This document shows positions 26,905-36,823 of a DNA stretch of 64,000 bases, in pieces (the first letter of the stretch is position 1; each line of letters starts with the position of its first letter). The stretch spans positions 62,001 to 126,000 of the forward strand of contig JAITVK010000023.1 in NCBI GenBank assembly GCA_031285845.1. Reading direction: 5' to 3'. The notes beneath the pieces are model-generated. The model made no database searches and was not told the origin of the DNA. It worked only from the letters and a program-made list of their open reading frames with translations. Origin of the DNA: Propionibacteriaceae bacterium. GTDB lineage: Bacteria; Actinomycetota; Actinomycetes; Propionibacteriales; Propionibacteriaceae. The translations under genes were made by a program, and so were the position numbers.

Positions 26905-27026
26905 CCGGGCGAGTCGTCAGACGCACCGGGGTGCTGCGGCCACTGCGTCTCGCTCAGCGTCGGGCCAAATTCCTGCTCCGAGCGCCCGGTTTAGTCTCGT
27001 GGTGAGTGACATCGACGCGGTAGCCC

Positions 27027-27032
27027 TAAACT
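27027..27032 (+). promoter_or_regulatory. Predicted -10 hexamer (TAAACT)
   Basis: TAAACT is followed by seven bases and the ATG of the YciI-like gene, with no ribosome binding site, which predicts a leaderless transcript. Confidence 0.45.
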
Positions 27033-27039
27033 AGGCCCT

Positions 27040-27327
27040 ATGGATTCCAATCTGTTCGTCATGTTGATGGAGATACGCCACCCTGTCTCAATGGATGTGG
27101 TGGCCAGGCATGTCGAGCATCTGAAGATGCTCGACAAAGCAGGATCTCTGGTGATGTGTGGGCCGTTCCTCGACAACTCCGGCGGCATGGTCGTGCTTCA
27201 GACCGCCACCCGTGAGGAAGCCGACGCCATCGCCTTGTCAGATCCGTTCATCGCTGAAGGGTACAAGACCTACGAGTTGCATACCTGGCAAGTCGCTGAC
27301 GCCGACAACAGGTGGCTGCTGGATTGA
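27040..27327 (+). CDS. YciI-like protein
   Basis: A 95-residue ferredoxin-like-fold protein of the YciI family. It contains VARHVEHLKMLDKAGSLVMC followed by GPFLDNSGGMVVLQ, the usual GPF/GG region, and ALSDPFIAEGYKTYELHTWQ at the C-terminus (the DPF...G motif). The family is dimeric and usually of unknown function; some members act in aromatic-compound degradation. It is a single gene that converges on the gene at 27369. Confidence 0.82.
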   Translation: MDSNLFVMLMEIRHPVSMDVVARHVEHLKMLDKAGSLVMCGPFLDNSGGMVVLQTATREEADAIALSDPFIAEGYKTYELHTWQVADADNRWLLD

Positions 27328-27368
27328 CTGAGCCGCCCAGGGCAGTAGAACGCGTCGAAGAGGCAGGT

Positions 27369-27770
27369 TCACTGAATCGGGCGGCGCCCCACCTCGGATT
27401 CCACCGCCTGCTCCACCTGCTCGACGCTGGGATAGTGCGCCATGTCGCTGACGTGGGAGTCGAGGAAGATGAGGGCCGCGATAACGTGCCGATCATGGGG
27501 GCTGAGCCATTCCAGAGTGGACAAGCAAGCCTCGACGACACGGTCGTGAGTCCCGGATTGGTCGTCGTCGTGCTCCATCAGGGCCTGCTTGCCGTGGAAG
27601 AAGGCGAACAACCGCTCCTCATCGGTCAGTTTGTCACTGGTCAATTGCGCGAGGATGGTGACCACGGCGCGACGCTGCTGGTCGGCGTACGGCAACAGCT
27701 TGGTTTGGTACGCCTTGGTTTGTCGCGCTGACTGCTGGGGCGTGAGAAAGGGCAATCCGAACCACCCCAT
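27369..27770 (-). CDS. Hypothetical protein
   Basis: A 133-residue soluble protein, mostly helical by composition, beginning MGWFGLPFLTPQQSARQTKA and including EERLFAFFHGKQALMEHDDD and HDRHVIAALIFLDSHVSDMA. I do not recognise a family. It has no signal peptide, metal motif or membrane segment. A GAGGAC just before the ATG may be a weak ribosome binding site. It converges on the YciI-like gene, with 41 bases between the stops. Confidence 0.6.
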   Translation of the reverse strand: MGWFGLPFLTPQQSARQTKAYQTKLLPYADQQRRAVVTILAQLTSDKLTDEERLFAFFHGKQALMEHDDDQSGTHDRVVEACLSTLEWLSPHDRHVIAALIFLDSHVSDMAHYPSVEQVEQAVESEVGRRPIQ

Positions 27771-28074
27771 GTCCTCGCCCCTTCCTGAGTTCCCCCGGCC
27801 GCTTCCACCATCCTACGGTGTCGCGGCGACCGTCGGCACTCGGACCCACGCGCCCCGTGACCGCGAATCCTGTGGCCGGTGGCAGGAGCGCGAAGCGATT
27901 CCTCGGCCACTCGACCCGGGAAGGCGAGTGTCGCAACCTGGCGAGTGATTTCGCTCGACCGCCTCAGCCACCCGTCACGTGAAGGCGGATGTCGTCCCCG
28001 AGCCGCCGCGAAGTCCTGAGATAGATTCGGAGTTTCACTCCTGGCGGCGACGCAGTTCAGGTTAGGCTGTACAC
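27771..28074. other. Intergenic region before thiL
   Basis: About 300 bases between divergent starts. No frame looks coding. The only signal I see is the TAGGCT hexamer at 28063 in front of thiL. Confidence 0.5.
28063..28068 (+). promoter_or_regulatory. Predicted -10 hexamer (TAGGCT) of thiL
   Basis: TAGGCT lies six bases before the ATG of thiL without a ribosome binding site, as expected for a leaderless mRNA. Confidence 0.4.
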
Positions 28075-29022
28075 ATGAATGAGACTTTTGGAGACATGGG
28101 GGAGTTCTCCTTGATTCAGCGCATCACGCGGTCGGTGATCGCTGGACCACAGGTCAGCGTCGGTCCTGGCGACGACGGTGCGGTCATGAGTGTGGATGGG
28201 GCGCTGGTGGTATCCACGGACGTGATGAACGAGAACGTCCATTTTCGCACCGACTGGGTGTCCAGCGTCGACGTCGGTCATCGCTGCGTCGGTGGAGCAG
28301 TGGCGGACATCGAAGCCATGGGCGCAGTGCCGACTGCCGTGACGATCGCGCTGTCGGCTCCAGCCAGTTGCCGGGTGGATTGGCTCGACGGGTTCACTGA
28401 GGGAGTTTTGGCAGAGTGTGCCAAGGCGGAGGTGTCTTTGGTTGGCGGTGATCTGTCGAGCGCCGACCGGTTGTCCATCGCGGTGACCGCACTGGGTCAG
28501 ACTGGCGGGCGCGCTCCGATCCGCCGTGACGGGGCCCGCCCGGGCGACGCCGTGGCCTACCGAGGCCGGCTGGGCTGGGCGGCGGCCGGTTTGGCCGTGT
28601 TGACACGCGGGTTTCGTTCGCCCAGAGCTCTGGTCGGCGCGTATCAGCGCCCGGACGTTCCGTACGGCGCTGGACTGGAAGCCAATCGGCGCGGTGCGAC
28701 CGCGATGATCGACGTCTCCGACGGCTTGGTGGCCGATCTTGACCACATCGCGCAGGCGTCGGGGGTCGTGGTCGACATTGATTCGGGCACACTCGACGTG
28801 CCCGATCCGCTGGTGGCCGTGGCGCACGCCACCGGCAAGGATCCGCTCGACTTCTTGTTGGCCGGTGGGGAGGATCACGCCTTGTTGGCCACCTTCCCGT
28901 TCGGTCAAGTCCCCGCCTTGTGGACGGTCATCGGCACGGTCCAAGCCCTCGATGGACGCGATCCGGCGGTCTTCGTCGACGGTCAACAGTGGCTGGGCGC
29001 GCGCGGTTGGACCCACTTTTGA
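28075..29022 (+). CDS. thiL: Thiamine-monophosphate kinase
   Basis: Converts thiamine phosphate to thiamine diphosphate with ATP, the last step of cofactor synthesis (315 aa). The fold is AIR-synthase-like. Motifs: SVGPGDDGAVM near residue 35, VVSTDVMNENVHF, VADIEAMGAVPTAVTIALSA, and SDGLVADLDHIAQASG in the C-terminal domain, with the ending GGEDHALLATFP. Metal-binding aspartates lie in GDDGAV and STDV. It is a single gene with its own promoter, with ftsK 173 bases downstream on the same strand. Confidence 0.94.
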   Translation: MNETFGDMGEFSLIQRITRSVIAGPQVSVGPGDDGAVMSVDGALVVSTDVMNENVHFRTDWVSSVDVGHRCVGGAVADIEAMGAVPTAVTIALSAPASCRVDWLDGFTEGVLAECAKAEVSLVGGDLSSADRLSIAVTALGQTGGRAPIRRDGARPGDAVAYRGRLGWAAAGLAVLTRGFRSPRALVGAYQRPDVPYGAGLEANRRGATAMIDVSDGLVADLDHIAQASGVVVDIDSGTLDVPDPLVAVAHATGKDPLDFLLAGGEDHALLATFPFGQVPALWTVIGTVQALDGRDPAVFVDGQQWLGARGWTHF

Positions 29023-29182
29023 GTTCAGAGGTGGACGTCGAGTGCTCGCGAAAGTGACGACGATCCATCGATAGCACACTGAAGCTGGCGACCAGGCTGA
29101 CTCGACGGGTGTCGCGTGCCATGCAACCGCCCTGGTCGGCCCCCTGCGGCGTGGCAGGCCCACAGTGACTGGCCGCAACGGG

Positions 29183-29188
29183 TATCCT
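29183..29188 (+). promoter_or_regulatory. Predicted -10 hexamer (TATCCT) of ftsK
   Basis: TATCCT is followed by seven bases and the ATG of ftsK, with no ribosome binding site, again a leaderless arrangement. Confidence 0.45.
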
Positions 29189-29195
29189 CGCCCTC

Positions 29196-31562
29196 ATGGC
29201 AACTCGCTCAGCACCCCGGTCGCGTACGTCATCATCCCAGGCGTCGAAACGAGCGGCCAGCGCGCGGGCGCAAGCCCAGGCCAAGTCAGCCACATCGGTG
29301 TGGCGAACCATCGGCCACGGTTTGGCCAGTGCCTGGAACGGGTTGGCCAAAGGGTTGGGCGCATTGATCCGCAGCGTCGGGCGTGGCGCGAAAGACATCG
29401 ATCCGGTCGTACGCCGAGACTCGGCCGGATTGGGTCTGCTGGCTGTCGGGATCGTGTTGGCGGCGGCTTTCTGGTTCAGTCTGCCCGGCCCGCTGACCCA
29501 AGGGCTGCGTTTCGGGGTGACCACCGTGATCGGTTTGGCCGGGTACGCCATCCCGGTCGCGCTGATCGTCGGCGCGATTGTGCTGATGCGTCATCGCAGC
29601 CACAGCGCTGGCGCACGGCTGGCTTTGGGCTGGATCGCTATCGTCGTGGGCTGTCTGGGACTGCTGCACATCGCCCGTGGACTGCCGCGCCCCTCAGAGA
29701 TGGACCAGGTTCGTCAGGCGGGCGGAGTCATCGGATTCGTGGCCGCCTCGCTGCTGGCCGACCCACTGACGGTGTGGGTGGCGGCGCCCGTGTTGGTCAT
29801 CGTGGTTCTGATTGGCGTCATCGTCATCACGGGAAAATCCGTGTCTCAACTGTTCGGCGATGCGACGGCCGCGATTCAGGCCCGGTTCGCCGGTTCGGCG
29901 GATGTGGCCGCGGCGACCGAGCTGGAATCCGTCGAACTAGACACCGCTGAGCAGTCGCAGCCGGTGGATTCCCCAGAACTGGCTCACCCGGCTGACACCG
30001 CTGCGGCCAAGCCACGCAAGCCCCGTTCAGCCACTGCCCAACCAGCGTCCAGGGATAGTGTTCCGGCGTTGCGGGCGGATCCGGTGGTGGCTTCCCACGC
30101 GCCGTACCACTTGCCGGCGCCGACTATTTTGCAGGCTGGAACCGTGCCCAAGGCGCGTACCTCGGCCTCAGACGGCATCGTGACCGCGCTTCAAGATGTT
30201 TTGCATGAGTTCGACATTGACGCCACGGTCACTGGCTACACGCGCGGTCCGACCGTCACTCGTTATGAGGTGGAGTTGGGCACTGGCGTCAAGGTCGAAA
30301 AAGTGACCGCTTTGTCGCGAAACATCGCCTACGCGGTCGCCTCGTCCGAGGTACGTATCCTGTCGCCGATCCCCGGGAAATCTGCCATTGGCATCGAGAT
30401 TCCTAATCGTGACAAGGAGATCGTCTCTCTGGGCGACGTGCTACGCTCAGCGGTCGCTCGTTCCGACACCCATCCGTTGACAGTGGGTTTGGGCAAAGAC
30501 GTCGAGGGTGGGTTCGTCGTCGCCAACCTGGCCAAGATGCCCCATTTGCTCGTGGCTGGGGCCACCGGTTCTGGCAAGTCGAGCTTCGTCAACTCGATGA
30601 TCACCTCGATCCTGATGCGGGCCACCCCGGACGAGGTTCGCCTGATGCTGGTCGATCCGAAACGGGTCGAGTTGAGTCACTACGAAGGCATCCCGCATCT
30701 GGTGACCCCGATCATCACCAGCCCGAAGAAGGCCGCCGACGCGTTGCAGTGGGTCGTCAACGAGATGCAAGTGCGGTACGACGATCTGGCGAACTACGGC
30801 TTCCGCCACATCGACGACTTCAACCGGGCCGTACGCTCCGGTGAGCTTCAGCCGCTGCCGGGCAGTGAACGCGAGTTGAGCGCGTACCCGTACCTGTTGG
30901 TGGTGGTCGACGAGTTGGCCGACTTGATGATGGTGGCTCCGAAAGATGTCGAGGACTCCATCGTGCGCATCACGCAGCTTGCCCGTGCGGCGGGCATCCA
31001 CCTGGTGTTGGCGACTCAGCGTCCTTCGACTGACGTCGTGACCGGTCTGATCAAGGCGAACGTGCCGTCGAGGTTGGCATTCGCGACCAGCTCGATGACC
31101 GATTCGCGGGTCATCTTGGATCAACCGGGGGCCGAGAAGCTCGTCGGACAAGGCGATGGACTGTTCCTACCGATGGGCTTGTCGAAACCGATCCGAATCC
31201 AAGGCGCTTGGGTGACCGGGTCTGAGATCAAACAGGTCGTGGCTGACGTCTCGGCTCAGGTCCAACCGCAGTACCGTACCGACATCGAGCAGGCGGCTTC
31301 GGCGAATAAGCGCGCCGTCGCCGAGGACATCGGCGATGACCTGGATCTCGTGATCGAGGCGGCTCGTCTGGTGATCAACCTCCAACTGGGATCCACCTCG
31401 ATGCTCCAACGCAAACTGAGGGTCGGCTTCGCCAAGGCTGGACGTCTAATGGACATTCTGGAGAATCGGGGTGTGGTTGGTCCGTCGGAGGGGTCGAAGC
31501 CACGCGAAGTGCTGGTCAAACCCGACGAGCTGGACGAGGTCTTGGCCTCGCTGACGGTCTGA
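29196..31562 (+). CDS. ftsK: DNA translocase FtsK/SpoIIIE
   Basis: Septum-localised DNA pump (788 aa) that clears chromosome termini and activates XerCD recombination. The N-terminal third has four membrane helices after a basic tail. A proline/alanine linker (about 250-310) leads to the motor domain. Walker A is [11 protein letters not shown] near residue 455, and Walker B is [13 protein letters not shown]. The C-terminal gamma winged helix ([40 protein letters not shown]) reads the KOPS orientation motif. The rimO gene starts one base after the stop. Confidence 0.95.
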   Translation: MATRSAPRSRTSSSQASKRAASARAQAQAKSATSVWRTIGHGLASAWNGLAKGLGALIRSVGRGAKDIDPVVRRDSAGLGLLAVGIVLAAAFWFSLPGPLTQGLRFGVTTVIGLAGYAIPVALIVGAIVLMRHRSHSAGARLALGWIAIVVGCLGLLHIARGLPRPSEMDQVRQAGGVIGFVAASLLADPLTVWVAAPVLVIVVLIGVIVITGKSVSQLFGDATAAIQARFAGSADVAAATELESVELDTAEQSQPVDSPELAHPADTAAAKPRKPRSATAQPASRDSVPALRADPVVASHAPYHLPAPTILQAGTVPKARTSASDGIVTALQDVLHEFDIDATVTGYTRGPTVTRYEVELGTGVKVEKVTALSRNIAYAVASSEVRILSPIPGKSAIGIEIPNRDKEIVSLGDVLRSAVARSDTHPLTVGLGKDVEGGFVVANLAKMPHLLVAGATGSGKSSFVNSMITSILMRATPDEVRLMLVDPKRVELSHYEGIPHLVTPIITSPKKAADALQWVVNEMQVRYDDLANYGFRHIDDFNRAVRSGELQPLPGSERELSAYPYLLVVVDELADLMMVAPKDVEDSIVRITQLARAAGIHLVLATQRPSTDVVTGLIKANVPSRLAFATSSMTDSRVILDQPGAEKLVGQGDGLFLPMGLSKPIRIQGAWVTGSEIKQVVADVSAQVQPQYRTDIEQAASANKRAVAEDIGDDLDLVIEAARLVINLQLGSTSMLQRKLRVGFAKAGRLMDILENRGVVGPSEGSKPREVLVKPDELDEVLASLTV

Positions 31563-31563
31563 C

Positions 31564-32967
31564 ATGGCGACCACGCTTCACATCGTGTCATTGGGCTGCG
31601 CGCGCAACGACGTCGACTCCGAAGAGTTGGCCGCCCGCTTCGACCAGGCGGGTTTCGCTCTGGTCGACCAGTCGGAGCAGGCTGACGTCGTCGTGGTAAA
31701 CACCTGCGGTTTCATCGAGTCTGCCAAGACCGAGTCGATCGACGAGATTCTTGCCGCCGCCGATCACAGGGCCGACGGCTCGGCTCCAACCGTGGTGGCT
31801 GTGGGCTGTCTGGCTGAGCGGTACGGGTCGGATTTGGCGCAGTCCCTGCCCGAAGCCGACGCGGTGATCGGCTTCGATGGGTACGACGATATCGCGGCGA
31901 CGGTTCGAGCGGTCATGGCCGGGACCCGAGTCACCCCACCGGCGCCGACGGATCGACGTCGTCTGCTCCCGATCTCGCCGGTGGCGCGCGCGTCGACTGC
32001 GTCGGGACCCCCGGCGCCTTGGATGCCGAGCCAGCGTACCCGTCTGGTCGGTTCACCGTCGGCTCCACTGAAGATCGCCTCGGGTTGTGATCGACGTTGC
32101 GCCTTCTGCGCCATTCCAAGCTTTCGGGGCGCTTTTCAGTCGCGCGGCCTCGACGCCATCCGCGCTGAGGCCACCTGGTTGGCAAGCCAGGGGGGCAGAG
32201 AGCTTTTCTTGGTCAGTGAGAACACGACGTCGTACGGCAAGGACCTGGCTGACCCACACGCGCTGGAGTCCCTGCTGACTGGGCTGTCTGACGTTGACGG
32301 GATCGACTGGATCCGGCTGAGCTATCTTCAACCGGCTGAACTGCGTCCCAGTCTGATCGAGGCGATCGCTGCCACCGACAAGGTCGTGCCCTATTTCGAC
32401 TTGCCATTCCAGCACGCTTCCGGGTCCGTGTTGCGCCGCATGCGCCGATTCGGGGACGCCGACAGCTTCCTTGGTCTGCTCGATCAGATCCGAGCCTTGA
32501 TGCCGAACGCTGGGATTCGGTCGAACTTCATCGTTGGTTTCCCAGGCGAGACCGAAGACGACCTGACACAGCTGAAGCAGTTCCTCGGGGCGGCCGATTT
32601 CGACGCGGTCGGCATTTTCGGCTACTCCGACGAGGAAGGCACCAGCGGCGCGACGTTGGACGGGCACCTGAGTGAGGAGACCATCGCGTGGCGGGCGCGC
32701 GAGATCAGCGAACTGGCCGACACCCTGGTGTCGTTGCGGGCGTTTGATCGGATCGGCGAGTCGGTGTCGGTGATGATCGAATCGGTCGATGAACAGGTCA
32801 GCGGTCGAGCTGAGCAGCAAGGTCCAGAAGATGGGCGCTGCCAGGTCGTCGGGTTGAGCCACGATGAGCCACCTCGCGTCGGCCACATTCTGAGCGCCAC
32901 TATCACTGGCGGCGACGGCGTCGATTGGGTGGTTGATTCCTCGAGCGGTGATCGTACGGGCGAATGA
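31564..32967 (+). CDS. rimO: Ribosomal protein S12 methylthiotransferase RimO
   Basis: Radical SAM enzyme (467 aa) that adds a methylthio group to the aspartate of ribosomal protein S12. The N-terminal MTTase domain carries the first three cluster cysteines (SLGCARNDVDSE; VNTCGFIES; VAVGCLAE). The radical SAM cluster motif is CDRRCAFC. A C-terminal TRAM domain follows (about 400-467). A start immediately after ftsK implies cotranscription. The paralog miaB lies 4 kb downstream. Confidence 0.95.
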   Translation: MATTLHIVSLGCARNDVDSEELAARFDQAGFALVDQSEQADVVVVNTCGFIESAKTESIDEILAAADHRADGSAPTVVAVGCLAERYGSDLAQSLPEADAVIGFDGYDDIAATVRAVMAGTRVTPPAPTDRRRLLPISPVARASTASGPPAPWMPSQRTRLVGSPSAPLKIASGCDRRCAFCAIPSFRGAFQSRGLDAIRAEATWLASQGGRELFLVSENTTSYGKDLADPHALESLLTGLSDVDGIDWIRLSYLQPAELRPSLIEAIAATDKVVPYFDLPFQHASGSVLRRMRRFGDADSFLGLLDQIRALMPNAGIRSNFIVGFPGETEDDLTQLKQFLGAADFDAVGIFGYSDEEGTSGATLDGHLSEETIAWRAREISELADTLVSLRAFDRIGESVSVMIESVDEQVSGRAEQQGPEDGRCQVVGLSHDEPPRVGHILSATITGGDGVDWVVDSSSGDRTGE

Positions 32968-33066
32968 GCGCGGATATGCTCTTTCTTAGCGTGGATGTGT
33001 CAGAATTCGACTATACCGGTGACACGATGTCGGGCCGACCGGTGAAACGAAAGGGAGCGAAGAATC

Positions 33067-33729
33067 GTGTCTGATGAGACAGTGGTTCCTGTGGTCAATG
33101 TGCCCAACGCGTTGACCATCCTTCGGCTGGTCACGGTGCCGATCTTCGCTGTGCTGCTGCTCAGCCATCCGTACGACACCACGTGGCGTTGGATCACAAC
33201 CGCCGTCTTCGTCGTCGCTCTGTTGACCGACTTGGCTGATGGGAAGATCGCTCGGAAATACAACCTCATCACCAATTTCGGCAAGCTGTGGGATCCCATC
33301 GCGGACAAGGCGATCACCGGCATGGCGATGGTGGGCCTGTCCATCCTGGGCGAGCTGTGGTGGTGGGTGACGATCATCATTCTGATCCGCGAATGGGGCA
33401 TCACGATCATGCGATTCATGATCGTGAAGTACGGGGTGCAAGCCGCCGACCGACTGGGCAAGATGAAGACGCTGATGCAGACGATCGCTCTGGTCGGGTT
33501 GTTGATGCCGCTGCGCGCGTACATGAGCGCCGGATCGGGTTCGCCCTGGTACTGGATCTGTGGAACGTTGTACTGGATCAGCGTGGTCGCGATGGGCATC
33601 GCTCTAGTCTTGACCGTGGTGTCGGGAGTCAACTATTGTCTGGGCGCTTGGCGGCTGCGTCGGGATTGGCTGGCGGCCCAATCGTCTCCATCAGCCGGTA
33701 CCGGGGCTGATCATGACCTCAACGCCTGA
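33067..33729 (+). CDS. pgsA: CDP-alcohol phosphatidyltransferase, phosphatidylglycerophosphate synthase
   Basis: Membrane enzyme (220 aa) that makes phosphatidylglycerol phosphate from CDP-diacylglycerol and glycerol 3-phosphate. The CDP-alcohol motif (D-G-x2-A-R-x8-G-x3-D-x3-D) is DGKIARKYNLITNFGKLWDP followed by IADK. About six helices surround it. The start is GTG 33067 behind AAAGGGAG. Overlap of 17 bases with the cinA-like gene links the two. It fits PgsA best, given the typical neighbourhood of cinA and clgR. Confidence 0.9.
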   Translation: MSDETVVPVVNVPNALTILRLVTVPIFAVLLLSHPYDTTWRWITTAVFVVALLTDLADGKIARKYNLITNFGKLWDPIADKAITGMAMVGLSILGELWWWVTIIILIREWGITIMRFMIVKYGVQAADRLGKMKTLMQTIALVGLLMPLRAYMSAGSGSPWYWICGTLYWISVVAMGIALVLTVVSGVNYCLGAWRLRRDWLAAQSSPSAGTGADHDLNA

Positions 33730-34237
33730 CGAGGGTCCGTTCCAGGCGACGTCGCTGGCTCAGCAGGTGGTGGCCGCGCTGCTGGCCAGGCGAATGACGG
33801 TCGCGACCTGCGAGTCGTTGACCGGCGGGTTGATTTGTGCGGCCTTGACATCGGTGGCGGGCTCCTCGCGCGTGCTTCGTGGTGGATTGGTCACCTATGC
33901 CGTCGATCTGAAAACCCGGCTGGCCGGCGTCGATCCGCGGATCATCACCGACCATGGGGTCGTCAGCCGTGAAGTCGCCTGCGCCATGGCCGACGGCGCT
34001 CGCCGGGTCTGTCAGGCCGACTGGGCAATCGCCGTGACCGGTGTGGCCGGGCCTGGCCCGTCGAACGGAGTGTCCGCCGGAACGGTGTGGCTGGCCATCA
34101 CGAGTTCCAGAGCTCAGACGGCGATGCTGCTGGCCTTGCCCGGAACCAGAGCGCAAGTACGATGCGGTGTGGTCGATCAGGCTCTGACCGCCTTGATGCG
34201 GATGCTCGACCGCGAGCCCCCCGGGGTTCGCTGGTGA
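33713..34237 (+). CDS. CinA C-terminal domain protein (PncC-like amidohydrolase)
   Basis: A 174-residue stand-alone CinA C-terminal domain, related to nicotinamide mononucleotide deamidase PncC. Motifs: ATCESLTGGLICAALTSVAG near residue 30, FRVLRGGL-type strand (SRVLRGGLVTYAVDLKTRLA), and AVTGVAGPGPSNGVSAGTVW. PncC deamidates NMN to nicotinic acid mononucleotide in pyridine nucleotide recycling. The N-terminal molybdopterin-binding half of full-length CinA is missing, which is normal for this class. It overlaps pgsA by 17 bases. Confidence 0.88.
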   Translation: MTSTPDEGPFQATSLAQQVVAALLARRMTVATCESLTGGLICAALTSVAGSSRVLRGGLVTYAVDLKTRLAGVDPRIITDHGVVSREVACAMADGARRVCQADWAIAVTGVAGPGPSNGVSAGTVWLAITSSRAQTAMLLALPGTRAQVRCGVVDQALTALMRMLDREPPGVRW

Positions 34238-34288
34238 CTCGTGCCGCGCCGCGCTGAGCAGATCGCATGGCAGCCGTGGGGCGCACGG

Positions 34289-34294
34289 TAGACT
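34289..34294 (+). promoter_or_regulatory. Predicted -10 hexamer (TAGACT)
   Basis: TAGACT is followed by seven bases and the ATG of the ClgR-like regulator gene, with no ribosome binding site. Confidence 0.45.
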
Positions 34295-34301
34295 GAACAC
34301 T

Positions 34302-34592
34302 ATGCATGATGACCGTACCCTTCTGCTGCGGGAAGCCATCGGAGAGACGATTCGCGACCTGAGAATGCGGGAGCACCGCACTTTGCGCGAGGTTTCCGCG
34401 CACGCGCAAATGAGCCTAGGGTACCTGTCTGAGATCGAACGTGGGCAGAAGGAAGCCAGTTCCGAGGTGCTCTCGTGGGTCGCCGATGCTCTGGGAATCA
34501 CCGTGGGAGAGCTGATGATGGACGTGGCCGAGCGGTTGGTCGCGTACGAATCCTCCAGCGTGGTGTCCCTGCGCGAGCGTCTGGCCGCCTGA
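34302..34592 (+). CDS. XRE-family regulator, ClgR-like
   Basis: A 96-residue DNA-binding protein. The Cro/C1-type helix-turn-helix is in LREVSAHAQMSLGYLSEIER, followed by GQKEASSEVLSWVADALGIT. In actinobacteria a protein of this size located between cinA and recA is ClgR, an activator of clp protease and stress genes. The context here matches that. The stop overlaps the next gene by TGATG. A leaderless promoter lies directly upstream. Confidence 0.9.
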   Translation: MHDDRTLLLREAIGETIRDLRMREHRTLREVSAHAQMSLGYLSEIERGQKEASSEVLSWVADALGITVGELMMDVAERLVAYESSSVVSLRERLAA

Positions 34593-34786
34593 TGCGCGAA
34601 GCCGAGCTCTGGGCCCGGATGGAAGAGGTTTTGGGGTCGTCGTACGCCCATGCGTGGGCTGATCTGGTGGTGATGGCCGAACTGGGCGGGCGCAGTGTCT
34701 CCGAGGCTATCGAGGCTGGGCTGCCGTTCAAGAAGATCTGGCGGGCTGTGTGGGCCCAACTGGAGCTGTCGGAGACTTTGCGCTGA
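34592..34786 (+). CDS. DUF3046 family protein
   Basis: A 64-residue acidic, helical protein (MREAELWARMEEVLG, YAHAWADLVVMAELGGRSVS, GLPFKKIWRAVWAQLELSE). It matches DUF3046, a family found beside recA in many actinobacteria, with no known function. Its start overlaps the stop of the ClgR-like gene by one base, so the two are translated together. It is too short for many gene finders. Confidence 0.88.
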   Translation: MREAELWARMEEVLGSSYAHAWADLVVMAELGGRSVSEAIEAGLPFKKIWRAVWAQLELSETLR

Positions 34787-34822
34787 CTCGTCGGTAACGA
34801 CACGCCGCGCCAATTCCGCGAT

Positions 34823-34838
34823 TCGAACATGCGTTCGG
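34823..34838. promoter_or_regulatory. LexA-binding SOS box of recA
   Basis: TCGAACATGCGTTCGG matches the actinobacterial LexA consensus TCGAAC-N4-GTTCGA at nearly every position. A TAGTCT hexamer (34840-34845) follows directly, so LexA would block the recA promoter. A second hexamer TAGTAT at 34914 may mark another recA promoter. Confidence 0.85.
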
Positions 34839-34950
34839 TTAGTCTGTTTCGGACGTGTTCGTCACTTTGTGACCCCGCGAAGCGCAAAATGTCCGACCCG
34901 TCTCCTATGGTTCTAGTATCGGACACGATTGAACAAGAAAGAGGTGCGCG

Positions 34951-36006
34951 ATGGCCGCAGCAGGGAAGGCATTGACCGACCGGGAAAAGGCTCTTGAGGC
35001 AGCATTGGCTCAGATTGAGAAGCAACACGGCAAAGGCTCGGTGATGAAGCTGGGGGAGAAGACCTACCAGCCGATCGAAGTGATCCCCACAGGATCGATC
35101 GCTTTGGACGTGGCCTTGGGGATCGGCGGTTTGCCTCGTGGGCGGATCGTGGAGATCTACGGCCCTGAGTCCAGCGGCAAGACCACCTTGTCCTTGCATG
35201 TGATCGCCAACGCGCAGGCGGCCGGGGGAATCTGCGCCTTCATCGACGCCGAACACGCCTTGGATCCGGAGTACGCCCGCAAGTTGGGCGTCAACACTGA
35301 CGAGTTGCTGGTCAGTCAGCCTGACAATGGCGAACAGGCGCTGGAAATCGCCGACACCCTGGTTCGGTCGGGCGCATTGGCGCTGGTGGTCATCGACTCG
35401 GTGGCCGCGCTGACTCCACGCGCAGAGATTGAAGGGGAGATGGGAGACTCCCATGTCGGCCTTCAGGCCCGCCTGATGAGCCAGGCTTTGCGCAAGATGG
35501 CCGGTGGGTTGTCCAACGCCAAGACCACCGCCATTTTCATCAACCAGTTGCGTGAGAAGATCGGCGTCATGTTCGGGTCGCCAGAGACCACCACCGGTGG
35601 ACGCGCCTTGAAATTCTACTCGTCGGTTCGCCTGGACGTGCGCCGGATCGAGGCTCTGAAGGATGGAGCTGACACCGTCGGCAACCGAACGAGGGTCAAG
35701 GTCGTGAAGAACAAGGTCGCGCCGCCGTTCAAGCAAGCCGAGTTCGACATTCTCTACGGTGAGGGGATCTCGCGTGAAGGCAGCTTGATCGATCTCGGAG
35801 TCGAGCAGGGGATTGTCCGCAAAGCCGGCTCGTGGTTCACCTACGAGGGCGAACAGCTCGGCCAGGGCAAGGAGAACGCGCGAGGCTTCCTTCGGTCTCA
35901 TCCCGAGATCGCTCAAGAGATTGAGACGAAGATCTTGACCGCCTTCGGAATTGGCGAGACTGTGCCTGACGGTGTGGATCCGACCACGGGCGAGGTGAGG
36001 TTCTAG
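34951..36006 (+). CDS. recA: Recombinase RecA
   Basis: The homologous recombination and SOS-response ATPase (351 aa). It shows Walker [12 protein letters not shown], the conserved [17 protein letters not shown], Walker [11 protein letters not shown] and the L2 region [19 protein letters not shown]. There is no intein. An AAAGAGG site precedes the ATG. The upstream SOS box predicts LexA control. It is followed by recX after three bases. Confidence 0.98.
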   Translation: MAAAGKALTDREKALEAALAQIEKQHGKGSVMKLGEKTYQPIEVIPTGSIALDVALGIGGLPRGRIVEIYGPESSGKTTLSLHVIANAQAAGGICAFIDAEHALDPEYARKLGVNTDELLVSQPDNGEQALEIADTLVRSGALALVVIDSVAALTPRAEIEGEMGDSHVGLQARLMSQALRKMAGGLSNAKTTAIFINQLREKIGVMFGSPETTTGGRALKFYSSVRLDVRRIEALKDGADTVGNRTRVKVVKNKVAPPFKQAEFDILYGEGISREGSLIDLGVEQGIVRKAGSWFTYEGEQLGQGKENARGFLRSHPEIAQEIETKILTAFGIGETVPDGVDPTTGEVRF

Positions 36007-36009
36007 GCC

Positions 36010-36717
36010 ATGGAGCCTGACCGCGATTCCGCCGGTGAAGCCCGACAGCAGACCATCGCCTCGCTGAAGGAAATGATCGCCGGTGTGGGGCAGCCCGCGG
36101 CCGCGGACGCTCCCACACCGAGCAACGATCATCCTGCTCGGGAGGACTCTGACCGACGCGACTCCATCAGGCACGAATCGGCGCCTCACAGTCGGACTGG
36201 CGAGGCCTCCACAAGCCTAGATGGGGTGATCACCGATGTCGACCTGGCTCGTGAGATCGCTTTGAACCGGCTCACGGTCAGGGCGCGCAGTCGCCTGGAG
36301 CTTCGGCGCGACCTGATCCGTCGTCGAGTCGATCCGGATGTGGCTGACCAGGTGCTGGAGCGGTTGGAAGCGGTCGGGCTGGTCGACGACGCCGAGTTCG
36401 CTCGGCAGTGGGTCGCGTCACGGCGTGAACTCAGATCTCTGTCCAAGGCGCGGCTGCGACACGAATTGTCTCAAGTCGGAGTGGCCAGCGCAGTCATCAC
36501 CACGGTGTTGAACGATCTCGATGATGACGACGCCGGCATGGCCACTAACTTGGCACGTCGACGGATTCGACCGATGCTTGACCTGGACGACTCGACCATC
36601 ATCCGTCGGCTGAGTGGCCAACTGATGCGACGAGGATTCTCGCCGTCGCAAGCCAGAAGTGCCGTGATGACCGCACTCGACGAGGCCCGGTCGGGCGAGG
36701 ATCCATCCGCTCAGTGA
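36010..36717 (+). CDS. recX: RecA regulator RecX
   Basis: Modulator that binds in the RecA filament groove and limits its activity (235 aa). The conserved C-terminal 150 residues are three-helix repeats: ALNRLTVRARSRLELRRDLI, FARQWVASRRELRSLSKARL, and RLSGQLMRRGFSPSQARSAV. The first 70 residues are a polar, disordered extension (AAADAPTPSNDHPAREDSDR) longer than usual. It lies three bases downstream of recA and shares its SOS promoter. Confidence 0.92.
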   Translation: MEPDRDSAGEARQQTIASLKEMIAGVGQPAAADAPTPSNDHPAREDSDRRDSIRHESAPHSRTGEASTSLDGVITDVDLAREIALNRLTVRARSRLELRRDLIRRRVDPDVADQVLERLEAVGLVDDAEFARQWVASRRELRSLSKARLRHELSQVGVASAVITTVLNDLDDDDAGMATNLARRRIRPMLDLDDSTIIRRLSGQLMRRGFSPSQARSAVMTALDEARSGEDPSAQ

Positions 36718-36809
36718 GGCGTAGTCTGCCCGCCAGGTCGGGGCTGCTCCCAATGATGCCTGATCCGTCAACCGGACGACGCCGCATGATGAATCATCGG
36801 TTCGCTTGG

Positions 36810-36815
36810 TAACAT
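36810..36815 (+). promoter_or_regulatory. Predicted -10 hexamer (TAACAT) of miaB
   Basis: TAACAT lies eight bases before the ATG of miaB with no ribosome binding site. Confidence 0.35.
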
Positions 36816-36823
36816 CGCTGCTG

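Noticed and set aside
34498..36189. A 563-residue minus-strand frame over recA and recX
   Set aside because: It is a shadow of recA and recX in a GC-rich genome and has no start signal or recognisable domain.
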